Assembly (NCBI GenBank): GCA_029564595.1
Contig: JAKQPS010000129.1
Location: 1 to 29,314, forward strand
DNA: 29,314 bases
Source: a bacterium
GTDB taxonomy: Bacteria; UBP15; UBA6099
Direction of reading: 5' to 3'
Under the pieces are notes generated by a model. It saw only the letters and a program-made list of their open reading frames with translations. It searched no databases and was not told where the DNA came from. Of the stretch, positions 1 to 6,947 are shown one piece after another. Position numbers and translations under genes: made by a program. Position 1 is the stretch's first letter. Each line of letters begins with the position of its first letter.

Positions 1-1
1 G

Positions 2-1984
2 AAAGGCGACTGCGAATCCAACACCTGCTACTGGGATGGATATGATAATAACTGCTTCATCTCGCCTATCTATTGCGATGGCATTTACGACACAGCCGCC
101 TGCGGCGACACCACGAACTGCGAATGGAACTACACGTCGGAAGGATGCGTGGAACTAGGGACTGCGCATTGCGGAGCAAACGAGAACAAGAGCGGGTGCG
201 AGGGCGACGCGGTGAACACCTGCTACTGGGACGGATACAATTCCAACTGCATGGACGCCCCGGTCTATTGCGATGGCATTTACGACACAGCCGCGTGCGG
301 CGACACCACGAACTGCGAATGGAACTACACGACGGACCAATGCGTGACAGACGGCACGGCGCAGTGCGGAGCAAACGAGAACAAGAGCGGGTGCGAGGGC
401 GACGCGGTGAACACCTGCTACTGGGACGGATACAATTCCAACTGCATGGACGCCCCGGTCTATTGCGATGGGATTTACGACACATACGCGTGCGGCGACA
501 CCACGAACTGCGAATGGAACTATGCTGATGACTATTGCGTGACAGATGGCACGGCGGGATGCGGAGCGTGGGAGTTCAAGGGCGACTGCGAATCCAACAG
601 TTGCTACTGGGACGGATATTTCAATTATTGTGTAAACTTACAGGTTCCCTGTTATTCGATGTTTGAAACATCAACATGTTTCGACACCACGAACTGCGAA
701 TGGAACTACACGACGGACGCATGCGTGGATGAAGGAACGGCGGGATGCGGAGTTTGGGAATACAAAGAAGATTGCGAGACGGGCAGTTGCTGGTGGGACG
801 GCAGTAGTTACACCTGCGAAGATTCGCCGATGAACTGTTCCGAAGTGGTAGACAGCTACGAATGCGGAGAGACGACGGATTGCGAATGGAATTACAACAC
901 GTATTACTGCGTCGAAGAGGGCACGGCGGGATGCGGAGCATGGAATGAAAAGGAGGCTTGCGAACTGGACAATTGCTTCTGGGATGGATACGCAAGCTGC
1001 GATAGTTTCGGCGTGGAATGCGACCTTGTTTATGATGGATATTACTGTTCGGAAACAACAGGATGCGAATGGAACTACACTACTAACACATGCGTGGAAG
1101 ACGGGACGGCTCTCTGCGGCGCATGGGATTATAAAGAAGATTGCGAAACGAACAGTTGCTGGTGGGACGGATATAATTACACCTGCGAAAACTCGCCGGC
1201 GGACTGTTCCTTCTCGTTCGACGGCTACACATGCGGCGAGACTACGGGATGCGAATGGAACTACACTACGACTTTATGCGTCGAGTTAGGAACGGCTCTC
1301 TGCGGCGCGCACGAATACATGTCGGAATGCAACATGAATCCATTGTGCGCATGGATGGCAGGCGCTTGCCACGAGATTACTTCGTCCACGGACTGTGAAT
1401 TCTTCAATGACGATATGTCCTGCAACATCCACATAGCTTACTGCGAATGGTTCTACGGCGAGGGATACTGCGCTGAGTTCGGAACCGCCGGTTGCGCGAA
1501 ATTCAACGAACAGATGGCATGCGAGGACGATCCGACCTGTTTGTGGGACGGCTACTTCTGCATGGAGGACATGACGCCTCCGGCTTGTGAAACATACCTA
1601 AACGATGGTGATTGCGGCATGGTTCCGGGGTGTACATGGGCGACAGGGGCTTGCGGCATTATGGGCGGGGCATGGTGCGACACGCAATATCCCACGACTG
1701 GCGAAAATTGCTTGTCTTACGGCTCTAATGCATCAGCTTGCGCTGGGGCGGGCTGCTACTTCGACGTCGCCGGCGAACAGTGCGGGTATGAGTTCGCATA
1801 CGATTGCAACATGGACATGAGTTGCGCATGGGATGAATTCGGGAATTCCTGCGTAGAGGAAATTGGAAGCGGATGCCAGATGTATTACACTGAATCTAGT
1901 TGCACGCAGGAGATGACCTGCGGTTGGACGCCCTCTGCCGGACAGTGTGTGGGCGAGGCGATGGGCGGCCTCCAAGTGCATTAA
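2..1984 (+). CDS. Cysteine-rich tandem-repeat protein, 5'-truncated by window edge
   Basis: The frame is open from base 2 with no credible start, so the gene begins outside the window. The visible part is about 660 residues. It is built from roughly nineteen modules of the form C-x8-C-x5-7-C-x-W-x4-6-C. Modules pair into units of about 62-65 residues that begin with GTA-x-C and carry eight cysteines, for example CYWDGYNSNC in the first half and CEWNYTTDQC in the second. Units become divergent toward the C-terminus, where modules continue (CAWDEFGNSC, CGWTPSAGQC) up to the stop. No membrane anchor, sorting motif or catalytic domain is visible. The C-x-W-x6-C spacing resembles small disulfide modules of PSI type, but this is a resemblance only. 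Regular even cysteine spacing suggests an exported, disulfide-linked surface or secreted protein. The signal peptide would lie upstream. Function unknown. Confidence 0.85.
   Translation, partial: KGDCESNTCYWDGYDNNCFISPIYCDGIYDTAACGDTTNCEWNYTSEGCVELGTAHCGANENKSGCEGDAVNTCYWDGYNSNCMDAPVYCDGIYDTAACGDTTNCEWNYTTDQCVTDGTAQCGANENKSGCEGDAVNTCYWDGYNSNCMDAPVYCDGIYDTYACGDTTNCEWNYADDYCVTDGTAGCGAWEFKGDCESNSCYWDGYFNYCVNLQVPCYSMFETSTCFDTTNCEWNYTTDACVDEGTAGCGVWEYKEDCETGSCWWDGSSYTCEDSPMNCSEVVDSYECGETTDCEWNYNTYYCVEEGTAGCGAWNEKEACELDNCFWDGYASCDSFGVECDLVYDGYYCSETTGCEWNYTTNTCVEDGTALCGAWDYKEDCETNSCWWDGYNYTCENSPADCSFSFDGYTCGETTGCEWNYTTTLCVELGTALCGAHEYMSECNMNPLCAWMAGACHEITSSTDCEFFNDDMSCNIHIAYCEWFYGEGYCAEFGTAGCAKFNEQMACEDDPTCLWDGYFCMEDMTPPACETYLNDGDCGMVPGCTWATGACGIMGGAWCDTQYPTTGENCLSYGSNASACAGAGCYFDVAGEQCGYEFAYDCNMDMSCAWDEFGNSCVEEIGSGCQMYYTESSCTQEMTCGWTPSAGQCVGEAMGGLQVH
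170..471 (+). repeat. Recent 195-bp in-frame tandem duplication inside the Cys-rich gene
   Basis: Bases 170-276 and 365-471 are identical over 107 bp at an offset of exactly 195 bp (65 codons). Identity then continues with few changes to about 325/520. The other units in the gene share the protein motif but not the DNA. This pair is therefore a recent duplication or gene-conversion event, while the remaining units are old. Confidence 0.9.
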
Positions 1985-2022
1985 GTCGGATTCATCAGGG
2001 TTTTAGGCCTAGACTGGATTTC

Positions 2023-2060
2023 AGCGGGGGCGGAATCAAACCGCCCCCGCTTTTATTTTA
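2023..2060 (+). terminator. Intrinsic terminator of the Cys-rich gene
   Basis: A perfect 11-bp stem, AGCGGGGGCGG (2023-2033) with CCGCCCCCGCT (2041-2051), encloses a 7-nt loop and is followed by TTTATTTTA. It lies 39 bp after the stop at 1984. This is a textbook rho-independent terminator. Confidence 0.92.
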
Positions 2061-2066
2061 AATGAT

Positions 2067-2167
2067 TTAAGGGAAAACTTTTGAAAAAGTTTTCCCTTAA
2101 AATCCCTTTCAAAACGTTTTAATGCGCGCGGCGAAGCGGGCGCGTTCGCGCCTTCGCTCCGCCGCGC
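2067..2167 (+). repeat. Two-hairpin intergenic element, copy 1
   Basis: Hairpin 1 is a perfect 16-bp inverted repeat (2067-2082 with 2085-2100) separated by GA. The linker is AATCCCTTTCAAAACGTTTT followed by AATG. Hairpin 2 (2126-2167) has 8 bp, a 1x1 mismatch, 4 bp, a 2-nt bulge and about 5 bp with a GTTC loop. The same architecture and linker recur at 2452-2545 (minus) and 4658-4754 (plus). This copy is 82 bp downstream of the Cys-rich gene's stop, in the same sense, just past the terminator. It contains no ORF. Function unknown. Confidence 0.8.
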
Positions 2168-2254
2168 TCATGGGAAATGATGTTGAAAAGAACATTTCAA
2201 GAAAAGACCTTTCAAGAGATTGTCTTTGTACTGCTGACAAGCAGAAGTTATTTT

Positions 2255-2278
2255 GTAGGGGCAATTCATGAATTGCCC
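2255..2278. repeat. GTAGGGGC-headed palindromic repeat, copy A
   Basis: GTAG is followed by a perfect 20-bp palindrome centred on AATTCATGAATT (2259-2278). A second element with the same GTAGGGGC head but a different core lies at 2328-2352. Short palindromes with this head are, from memory, dispersed in several environmental bacterial genomes. Confidence 0.7.
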
Positions 2279-2327
2279 TCTGATTAGACCAGACGCTCCG
2301 TTCTGATATACGGATGAAATAGGATTC

Positions 2328-2352
2328 GTAGGGGCGACCCGTCGGGTCGCCC
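2328..2352. repeat. GTAGGGGC-headed palindromic repeat, copy B
   Basis: GTAG precedes a 21-bp inverted repeat with arms GGGCGACCCG and CGGGTCGCCC and a single central T (2332-2352). It starts 73 bp after the head of copy A and has the same orientation. The cores differ completely while both stay self-complementary, as expected of a structure-preserving REP-like family. Confidence 0.7.
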
Positions 2353-2451
2353 GGACAGGATGATAAGCGGCGGGGAAAGGGTGATTCAGCGAATCGTCCA
2401 TACGATAAAAGCAGACTGTTGTTATCTATTCATAAATGATTTTACATGGGG

Positions 2452-2545
2452 CGGCGGGAGGGAAGCGCGGCAGCGATTCGCTCCCGACGACTATTGAAAC
2501 GTTTTGAAGAGATTAAAAAAGAAACTTTCAAAAGTGTCTCTTTGG
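2452..2545 (-). repeat. Two-hairpin intergenic element, copy 2 (inverted)
   Basis: Read on the minus strand from 2545, it begins CCAAAGAGACAC. Hairpin 1 has 12 of 13 positions paired (one C-T mismatch, one G-T) and runs into TTTTTT. The linker is AATCTCTTCAAAACGTTTC followed by AATAG. Hairpin 2 pairs 2481-2489 with 2452-2460, and an inner CGC/GCG is closed by a TGCC loop. It starts 42 bp after the stop of the metallophosphoesterase gene and in that gene's sense. A purine-rich leader, shared with copy 3, lies between the stop and the element. Confidence 0.75.
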
Positions 2546-2587
2546 TTTTTACTCCTTCATCCTTCTCTTCGTTTCGTCGCTCGCGGT

Positions 2588-3454
2588 TTACTCTTCGAGT
2601 TTCACGATTCGGAAAGACGATTCGCCGCCTTTGACGTCCACCATGATGAAGTGGTGAAAGGGGCCTGCGGAAGGCGACCACAGGTCTTGCGGGGAGTAGT
2701 CCGAGTCCAGTCCGCCACCGCCACCGCCTGTTACGATGTAGGTGGTCGGCCCGGCGATATAGCTGTCGTGAACGTGGATATGTCCGCCGAAGAAATAGCG
2801 GGTTTCGCGTTCGTTGAATAAGCGCATGGCGTCCTGAGCGCCGGACACCCAGATGCCTTCAGCCCATTTGTCGATGATGGCGGGGGGATAGTGCGCGAAC
2901 ACCGCCGCCCGGCCGCCCGAACCTGTCAGCGCGCGGTCAAGTTTCTTCAACTGCGAAGGCGACAGCAGGTCGTAAGCGACGACGTCCAGAAAGACGAAGC
3001 GCCAGCCGCAATGCTCGAACGCGAAGTCCGCCGAGCCGAATATTTTCTCGAACCGTTTTTTGCCGTCGTGAGACGTGCGCCCGGCAGGCGTGCGGTACTC
3101 ATGGTTGCCCGGAACGGAGAACCACGGGACTCCCGCGCCCGATATTGCCTCGACATAGCGGGAGTATTCTTCAGCCAGCCCGTTATTTGTGAAGTCGCCG
3201 ACTGTCACCGCGAAAGCGGGTTTGGCGTCAGCGATCATGCGGACGAAATGTGGAAACACGCTCTCGCTCTGGTGAGTGTCCGCCATGACGGCGAATGAGA
3301 ATCCCGTCGAGCAGTCGGAAGCGTCCAGCTTGAGGGCTTCGTCGCTGTTGAAGTGTTTCAGGGCGTCCGCAGCGCCTGTTTCCGCCGCCGCGCGAACGGA
3401 TGCGAATGTGAGAAAAGACAGCGCGACCGCCAACATCTTATTTAATGATTTCAT
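2588..3454 (-). CDS. Secreted calcineurin-like metallophosphoesterase
   Basis: This 288-residue protein carries the full dimetal phosphoesterase motif set: D59-x-H61 (ADTH), G86-D87 (GDFTNNG), G-N-H-E at 116-119, H188 in AHYPP and G-H225-I-H227. Such enzymes hydrolyse phosphomono- or diesters using Fe, Mn or Zn. The substrate cannot be read from the sequence. The N-terminus has a signal peptide: MKSLNK, a hydrophobic run, then a likely cleavage site after SVRA or RAAA. The ATG at 3454 is preferred because GGAG lies 8 bases upstream and it puts the signal peptide at the N-terminus. A longer frame to 3526 would prepend 24 polar residues. A glycine run (GGGGGG, 243-248) follows the last motif. 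The gene diverges from the MBL-fold gene and is followed by two-hairpin element copy 2. Location is probably periplasmic or extracellular. Confidence 0.88.
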   Translation of the reverse strand: MKSLNKMLAVALSFLTFASVRAAAETGAADALKHFNSDEALKLDASDCSTGFSFAVMADTHQSESVFPHFVRMIADAKPAFAVTVGDFTNNGLAEEYSRYVEAISGAGVPWFSVPGNHEYRTPAGRTSHDGKKRFEKIFGSADFAFEHCGWRFVFLDVVAYDLLSPSQLKKLDRALTGSGGRAAVFAHYPPAIIDKWAEGIWVSGAQDAMRLFNERETRYFFGGHIHVHDSYIAGPTTYIVTGGGGGGLDSDYSPQDLWSPSAGPFHHFIMVDVKGGESSFRIVKLEE

Positions 3455-3509
3455 AGCGTCTCCGTTCGGCAGGGCCGCCGCGTTGAATAACGAAGCATCG
3501 CAGGGCCGC

Positions 3510-3526
3510 ATGGTTATTATAACCAT
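3510..3526. promoter_or_regulatory. 17-bp palindrome overlapping a minus-strand -10 box
   Basis: ATGGTTAT-T-ATAACCAT is a perfect inverted repeat around a central T. On the minus strand it contains TATAAT (3521-3516), 61 bp upstream of the metallophosphoesterase start. No good -35 is present at 16-18 bp. The site may be an operator placed on an activator-dependent promoter. The rest of the 3455-3778 intergenic region holds the MBL-gene leader described separately. Confidence 0.4.
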
Positions 3527-3676
3527 AAAGAAAGATAATCGAGAGCGGGTTTATGCAGATCGCGCAGGAGCGTCGCCGGGACGCGGCATGATAGAGCGCG
3601 CCCCAGATATGAAGAGTCGGTAAAATAGAAGAATGAGGCGGGATGCGCTAAAATAAAAATATGAGGAAATATTGAT

Positions 3677-3770
3677 GGCGGGCGGGGCGGATGAGAGAGC
3701 CTGAGTTAACGCCCGCCGCGAGCGTAACGTCCCGGCGAGGGCATGTCGCCGGGGAGCGCGCCGAGGAGGT
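3677..3770 (+). promoter_or_regulatory. Two-hairpin leader and strong RBS before the MBL-fold gene
   Basis: Before the start codon at 3779 there is an 8-bp stem, GGCGGGCG (3677-3684) with CGCCCGCC (3710-3717). A second perfect 8-bp stem follows, CCCGGCGA (3731-3738) with TCGCCGGG (3746-3753), with a 7-nt loop. AGGAGGT comes next at 3764-3770. No riboswitch class is recognised. This may be a structured 5' leader, or G+C-rich sequence that pairs by chance. Confidence 0.35.
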
Positions 3771-3778
3771 TTGCAGAC

Positions 3779-4582
3779 ATGGAATACCCGACTTTGAAGC
3801 CGTACAAGGTATGCGAAAACGTGTATGCCGTGGGAGGAGTCCGCAGGAGTCATCCGAGGGACAGCGCGGTGTACGTCGTCATCGGGCCGGAAGGCGCGGT
3901 TCTGATAGACTGCGGCTCCCCATACGGCTTTGAGCGCAGGGAGAAAAACCTGCGCGGTCTCGGCGTGGAGATTACGGATATCGAGTTGATGATAGGGACG
4001 CATTGCCATTATGACCATGTGGGAGGCGGGGCGGAGTTGAAGCGCAGGAACCCGGCAGTGAAGATCGCCGTCCACGAGCTTGACGCCCCGGCGTGCGAGA
4101 GCGGAGATGCCGACCTGACATGCGCCGGCTGGATGTTCCGCGACGAGTTTCCCGCGTTCGAGGTTGACATCCTGCTTGGGGACGGAGAGATTATTGAAGC
4201 GGCGGGGCTGGAGTTCGAGATAATTCACGCGCCCGGCCACACAGAAGGAAGCGTCGCGGTCTCGACTGTCGTGAGAGGCAAAAAAATCATCTTCACCGGC
4301 GATTGCTATGTGCCAAGCTGCGAGCGAGCGGGATACGACTATGATAAATTGATTGAAACTGTCGAGAAGTTGCTCGGACTCGGAGCTGACATCGTGTGCC
4401 CCGGACACCTCGGCCATCTTGTGACGTTTCCGGTGACACAGGCGATGAAGGGGAAAATCCCCCCTGAAATCGCGCGAGCGGTGTGCCGATTCGAGCCTCC
4501 GGCGAAGATTGTTTCCGGCATTGCCTCATTCTTCTACGAATTCAATGTGATAGAGCAGGCGCTCATTCATCGCGCTCGCTGA
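3779..4582 (+). CDS. Metallo-beta-lactamase-fold hydrolase
   Basis: A 267-residue protein with complete MBL metal ligands: H75-x-H77-x-D79-H80 (HCHYDHVGG), H154 (APGHTEGS), D175 (FTGDC) and H210 (CPGHLGH). This is the glyoxalase II-like hydrolase pattern with two metal sites. There is no C-terminal partner domain and no signal peptide, so it is probably cytoplasmic. The substrate is unknown. The ATG at 3779 is chosen because AGGAGGT ends 8 bases before it. An upstream ATG at 3743 in the same frame lies in the loop of a hairpin and has no ribosome site. It is the only plus-strand gene between the Cys-rich gene and the right edge. Its stop codon is part of a perfect hairpin, and two-hairpin element copy 3 follows 75 bp later. 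Confidence 0.88.
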   Translation: MEYPTLKPYKVCENVYAVGGVRRSHPRDSAVYVVIGPEGAVLIDCGSPYGFERREKNLRGLGVEITDIELMIGTHCHYDHVGGGAELKRRNPAVKIAVHELDAPACESGDADLTCAGWMFRDEFPAFEVDILLGDGEIIEAAGLEFEIIHAPGHTEGSVAVSTVVRGKKIIFTGDCYVPSCERAGYDYDKLIETVEKLLGLGADIVCPGHLGHLVTFPVTQAMKGKIPPEIARAVCRFEPPAKIVSGIASFFYEFNVIEQALIHRAR

Positions 4583-4602
4583 CGCGCGTCGCGCGTCAGC
4601 GA
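4576..4602 (+). other. Perfect 12-bp hairpin overlapping the MBL stop codon
   Basis: TCGCTGACGCGC (4576-4587) pairs fully with GCGCGTCAGCGA (4591-4602) across GTC. The TGA stop at 4580-4582 is inside the 5' arm. No T-tract follows (AAAGACGG), so it is not a standard intrinsic terminator. It could protect the 3' end or slow the ribosome at the stop. Confidence 0.6.
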
Positions 4603-4754
4603 AAGACGGAAACAAAGAAAAATGGGAAGGAAAAAAATAGAAGAAAGAAAGAAAAGCCAAAGAGAAACTTTTGAAAAAGTTTCTCTTTGAATCTCTTCAA
4701 AACGTTTCAATGGTCGTCGGGAAGAGAACCGCTGTCGCGTTTCTTTTCCCGACG
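4601..4754 (+). repeat. Two-hairpin intergenic element, copy 3, with purine-rich leader
   Basis: A strongly purine-biased stretch (about 4601-4657) leads into hairpin 1, a perfect 15-bp inverted repeat (4658-4672 with 4675-4689) separated by GA, as in copy 1. The linker is AATCTCTTCAAAACGTTTC followed by AATGG. Hairpin 2 pairs 4715-4728 with 4741-4754 (14 bp including one G-T), then a C-T mismatch, CGC/GCG and a TGTC loop. It lies downstream of the MBL-fold gene in the same sense. The remaining 4755-4883, up to the convergent stop at 4884, is A+T-rich and shows no gene or clear terminator. Confidence 0.8.
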
Positions 4755-4883
4755 CCCCTGTAAATCCGTTTATTAATAGATATCAATAAGAGACGAATCC
4801 GGGTTCAACAAGGGTTTTTCCCAATCGACGAAAGCGAAAACCTTTTCTATTGGTTTTTGGGTTTCATGCTGATTTTCGGCGAT

Positions 4884-5861
4884 TTATTTGTAGAGGGAGA
4901 GGGCGGCGGAAGCGGCTGAGGCGACGAGGGTTTTGAGTTCGGGAGGGGAGACGACCCGAGCTTCGGGGCCTAGGCTGAGTATCATGCCGACGATGTTTTC
5001 GAGGCGGTCGGCGCGGAACTCGACGGAGACGGAGCCGTCGTTGTCGGAGCGCGCGCGTTCGGGCCATCGTCCGCAGGCCCATCCCGACGCGCCGCCGCTG
5101 AACCTTAACCTGACGGGAATTGTTCTTTCAATGTGTTTGAACATCTCGTCGCGTCTGAATGTTTCGAGGTCGAATCCGGGAGGCCGCTTGAATTTTTCGC
5201 CTGTGGCGCGCGCGGATTTCACGCGGTCCGCTCTGAACACCCGCGTTTCGCCTCTCATTTCGCACCATCCGACGATTAGCCAGCGGTCGACATTGTAGAT
5301 AAGGCCATACGGACGCACTACGCGCGAGGTCACTTTTCCGCGCGAAGGCGTGAAGTATTCCATTTCCAGTTTCACCGAATCGGCGGAGGAGGAGGAGATT
5401 GTGTCTAGCAGAGGGTCTAGGCCGCCCGTTTCAGGGGCGATGTCGAGGGATTTTGCCGCGCGGTCGGCCGCGTCTAATTTTGCGGGGTTCATGGCGGCGC
5501 GGATTTTTTCGAGCGCAGAAGATAGGGCGGGGGTGCGCGCGCCCGCCGCAGCTCTGCCCGCCAGAAGCAAAGCGAGGCCCTCCGCTCCGCTCAACTGCAC
5601 CGGCCTTTCCAGCAATCCGACCGGGCTTCGCGCGTGTATCCTGTTGTTCTCGTCAATGTAAACATCGAAAAGCGCGTCGGGAGTGTATGGAGGCAGGCCG
5701 CACATGGAAAGCGTTTCAGCCAGCCGGATAAGTTCTTTTTCGGTCACGCCGAGCCTGCGCGCCACATCGGGCAGTTCCTCGCCGCTGAGCGCGGGCAGCT
5801 TGCCCGCAAGTTCGAGGGCTTTTTTCGTCTTGTCCGCGGATGTGGTTTTCTTTTTTCTCAT
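4884..5861 (-). CDS. PafC-like WYL-domain transcriptional regulator
   Basis: A 325-residue protein. The N-terminal HTH-like part reads LPDVARRLGVTEKEL, then SMCGLPPYTPDALFDVYID, which closely matches the PafC consensus. The middle carries the WYL core with RPYGLIYNVDRWLIVGWC and a following R-x-DR (FRADRV). The C-terminal WCX extension follows. PafB and PafC form a heteromeric activator of DNA-damage genes in actinobacteria; the role here is inferred. The ATG at 5861 lies 8 bases after the TGA of the PafB-like gene, so the two are translationally coupled. A longer frame up to 6134 would overlap the upstream gene entirely and adds Arg-rich non-domain sequence, so it is rejected. No strong RBS is seen, consistent with coupling. 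WYL domains usually sense nucleic-acid or nucleotide ligands. Confidence 0.85.
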   Translation of the reverse strand: MRKKKTTSADKTKKALELAGKLPALSGEELPDVARRLGVTEKELIRLAETLSMCGLPPYTPDALFDVYIDENNRIHARSPVGLLERPVQLSGAEGLALLLAGRAAAGARTPALSSALEKIRAAMNPAKLDAADRAAKSLDIAPETGGLDPLLDTISSSSADSVKLEMEYFTPSRGKVTSRVVRPYGLIYNVDRWLIVGWCEMRGETRVFRADRVKSARATGEKFKRPPGFDLETFRRDEMFKHIERTIPVRLRFSGGASGWACGRWPERARSDNDGSVSVEFRADRLENIVGMILSLGPEARVVSPPELKTLVASAASAALSLYK

Positions 5862-5869
5862 GAGCGGCT

Positions 5870-6895
5870 TCAACCCGCGTTCTCGATGATTTTTTTCAGG
5901 ACGGCGGCGAACCGTTCTCTGGCAGGGCGAGGAGAGAGCAGTTCCGCGCCAGCGGCGAATCCGAGCAGCCAGCCGAAGAGGGCTTGTTCGTTGACGCTTC
6001 TGAGGCGCATGGTTCGCGAATTCTCGTCGAAAGACACCGAGTCGAGGTCGCCCCAAGCGTTGCGCGCCTGCCAGAAGAAGTCGGGGTGGAATCGGATAGA
6101 GACGTCCGCCGGGCGCTCGTCGCCGAACTCCCACGGCGCGCGGCGTTTAACGTATTCTTCCAGAGAGAAATTGGCGGGGATGTCGAAGTGGCGGGCCGCC
6201 GAGAGCGCTCCGCCCTCTATTTCGAGCCTGTCGAGGCGGAACATCCTAGCGCCGCCCCTGAGGTGGCATTTGCCCACTACGTACCACTGGCCGCGCCGAA
6301 GGAAAAGCCCGTAGGGGTCCACTCCGCGCGAAGAGCCTTTTTGCGTTCCGGGGGCGCGGTATTTTATCTCCAGCCCGCGCCGTTCGGAGATGGCGGTTTG
6401 GACGGCCTCGACTTTTGCCGAGTCCTCGCCCGGCTCGAAGTTGAGCAGAACGGTTTCGACGAAAGAGCCCGCCGCGGATCTCCTGCCGCCGGAGGATATA
6501 GCTTTGGCGACCGCCCATTCAAGCTCCCGCAGCGGGGCTGCTCCCGTTTTTCCAAGCCTTGCCCCCAGACGCGACAGAGCCTCCACTTCCGCGTCGCTGA
6601 ACGTCACCCGCTCCATGTAGAAATCCGCCGGGTCTATCCTGTAGCCCTCCGTCTCCGCGCCAGTCGCAGGGTCCGTCGTCTTCTCCATTAGCGTCTCGAT
6701 GTCGAGGCCGCGCAGCGTCTCCCTGTCCCGTATGAACATTCTCCGGTTGGAGTCGTGGTCTTTCGACGGGTCGTAGCCTTCGACCTCCGAGAATATTTCC
6801 CGGAGCGAGGCGGGCCTTTTTCTTTCGAGAAGGTATACGCTGAGGTTGAGCAGGCGTTCAGGGGCGGGGATTTTAGATTCAGGTTTGTCAGACAT
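5870..6895 (-). CDS. PafB-like WYL-domain transcriptional regulator
   Basis: A 341-residue protein. The N-terminal winged helix (RLLNLSVYLLERKRPASLREI, then NRRMFIRDRETLR and GYRIDPADFYMERV) follows the PafB pattern. The central WYL domain has DPYGLFLRRGQWYVVGKC and FRLDRLE. A WCX C-terminal region ends at the stop. The ATG at 6895 (MSDKPE) is preferred over an in-frame TTG nine bases earlier; neither has a strong RBS. The gene is followed directly by the PafC-like gene and preceded by the YhaM-like gene with a 52-bp gap. The pair probably acts as a heterodimer on DNA. Their target genes are not evident in the window. Confidence 0.85.
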   Translation of the reverse strand: MSDKPESKIPAPERLLNLSVYLLERKRPASLREIFSEVEGYDPSKDHDSNRRMFIRDRETLRGLDIETLMEKTTDPATGAETEGYRIDPADFYMERVTFSDAEVEALSRLGARLGKTGAAPLRELEWAVAKAISSGGRRSAAGSFVETVLLNFEPGEDSAKVEAVQTAISERRGLEIKYRAPGTQKGSSRGVDPYGLFLRRGQWYVVGKCHLRGGARMFRLDRLEIEGGALSAARHFDIPANFSLEEYVKRRAPWEFGDERPADVSIRFHPDFFWQARNAWGDLDSVSFDENSRTMRLRSVNEQALFGWLLGFAAGAELLSPRPARERFAAVLKKIIENAG

Positions 6896-6947
6896 GAGCT
6901 TCAAATGAGCGAGATTCCGTCCCGCGCGGCGGGCGGAGGCGTTCCGG

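Noticed and set aside
149-151. GTG as start of the Cys-rich gene
   Set aside because: The frame is open to the left edge with the same repeat pattern, and no RBS precedes this codon.
2-1300. CRISPR-like periodic repeats
   Set aside because: The 195-bp period is a codon multiple in a continuous reading frame and there are no spacers. It is a protein repeat.
2442-2681. Small frames on both strands around the copy 2 element
   Set aside because: They overlap the repeat and the end of the phosphoesterase gene, have low-complexity Arg/Ser/Phe content and no RBS.
3551-4417. Minus-strand frame of 288 residues
   Set aside because: It is antisense to the MBL-fold gene, which has all metal ligands and a strong RBS. 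The antisense product has no domain pattern.
5862-6134. N-terminal extension of the PafC-like gene
   Set aside because: The extra Arg-rich residues lie wholly within the PafB-like gene in another frame. The ATG at 5861 gives the normal PafC N-terminus.
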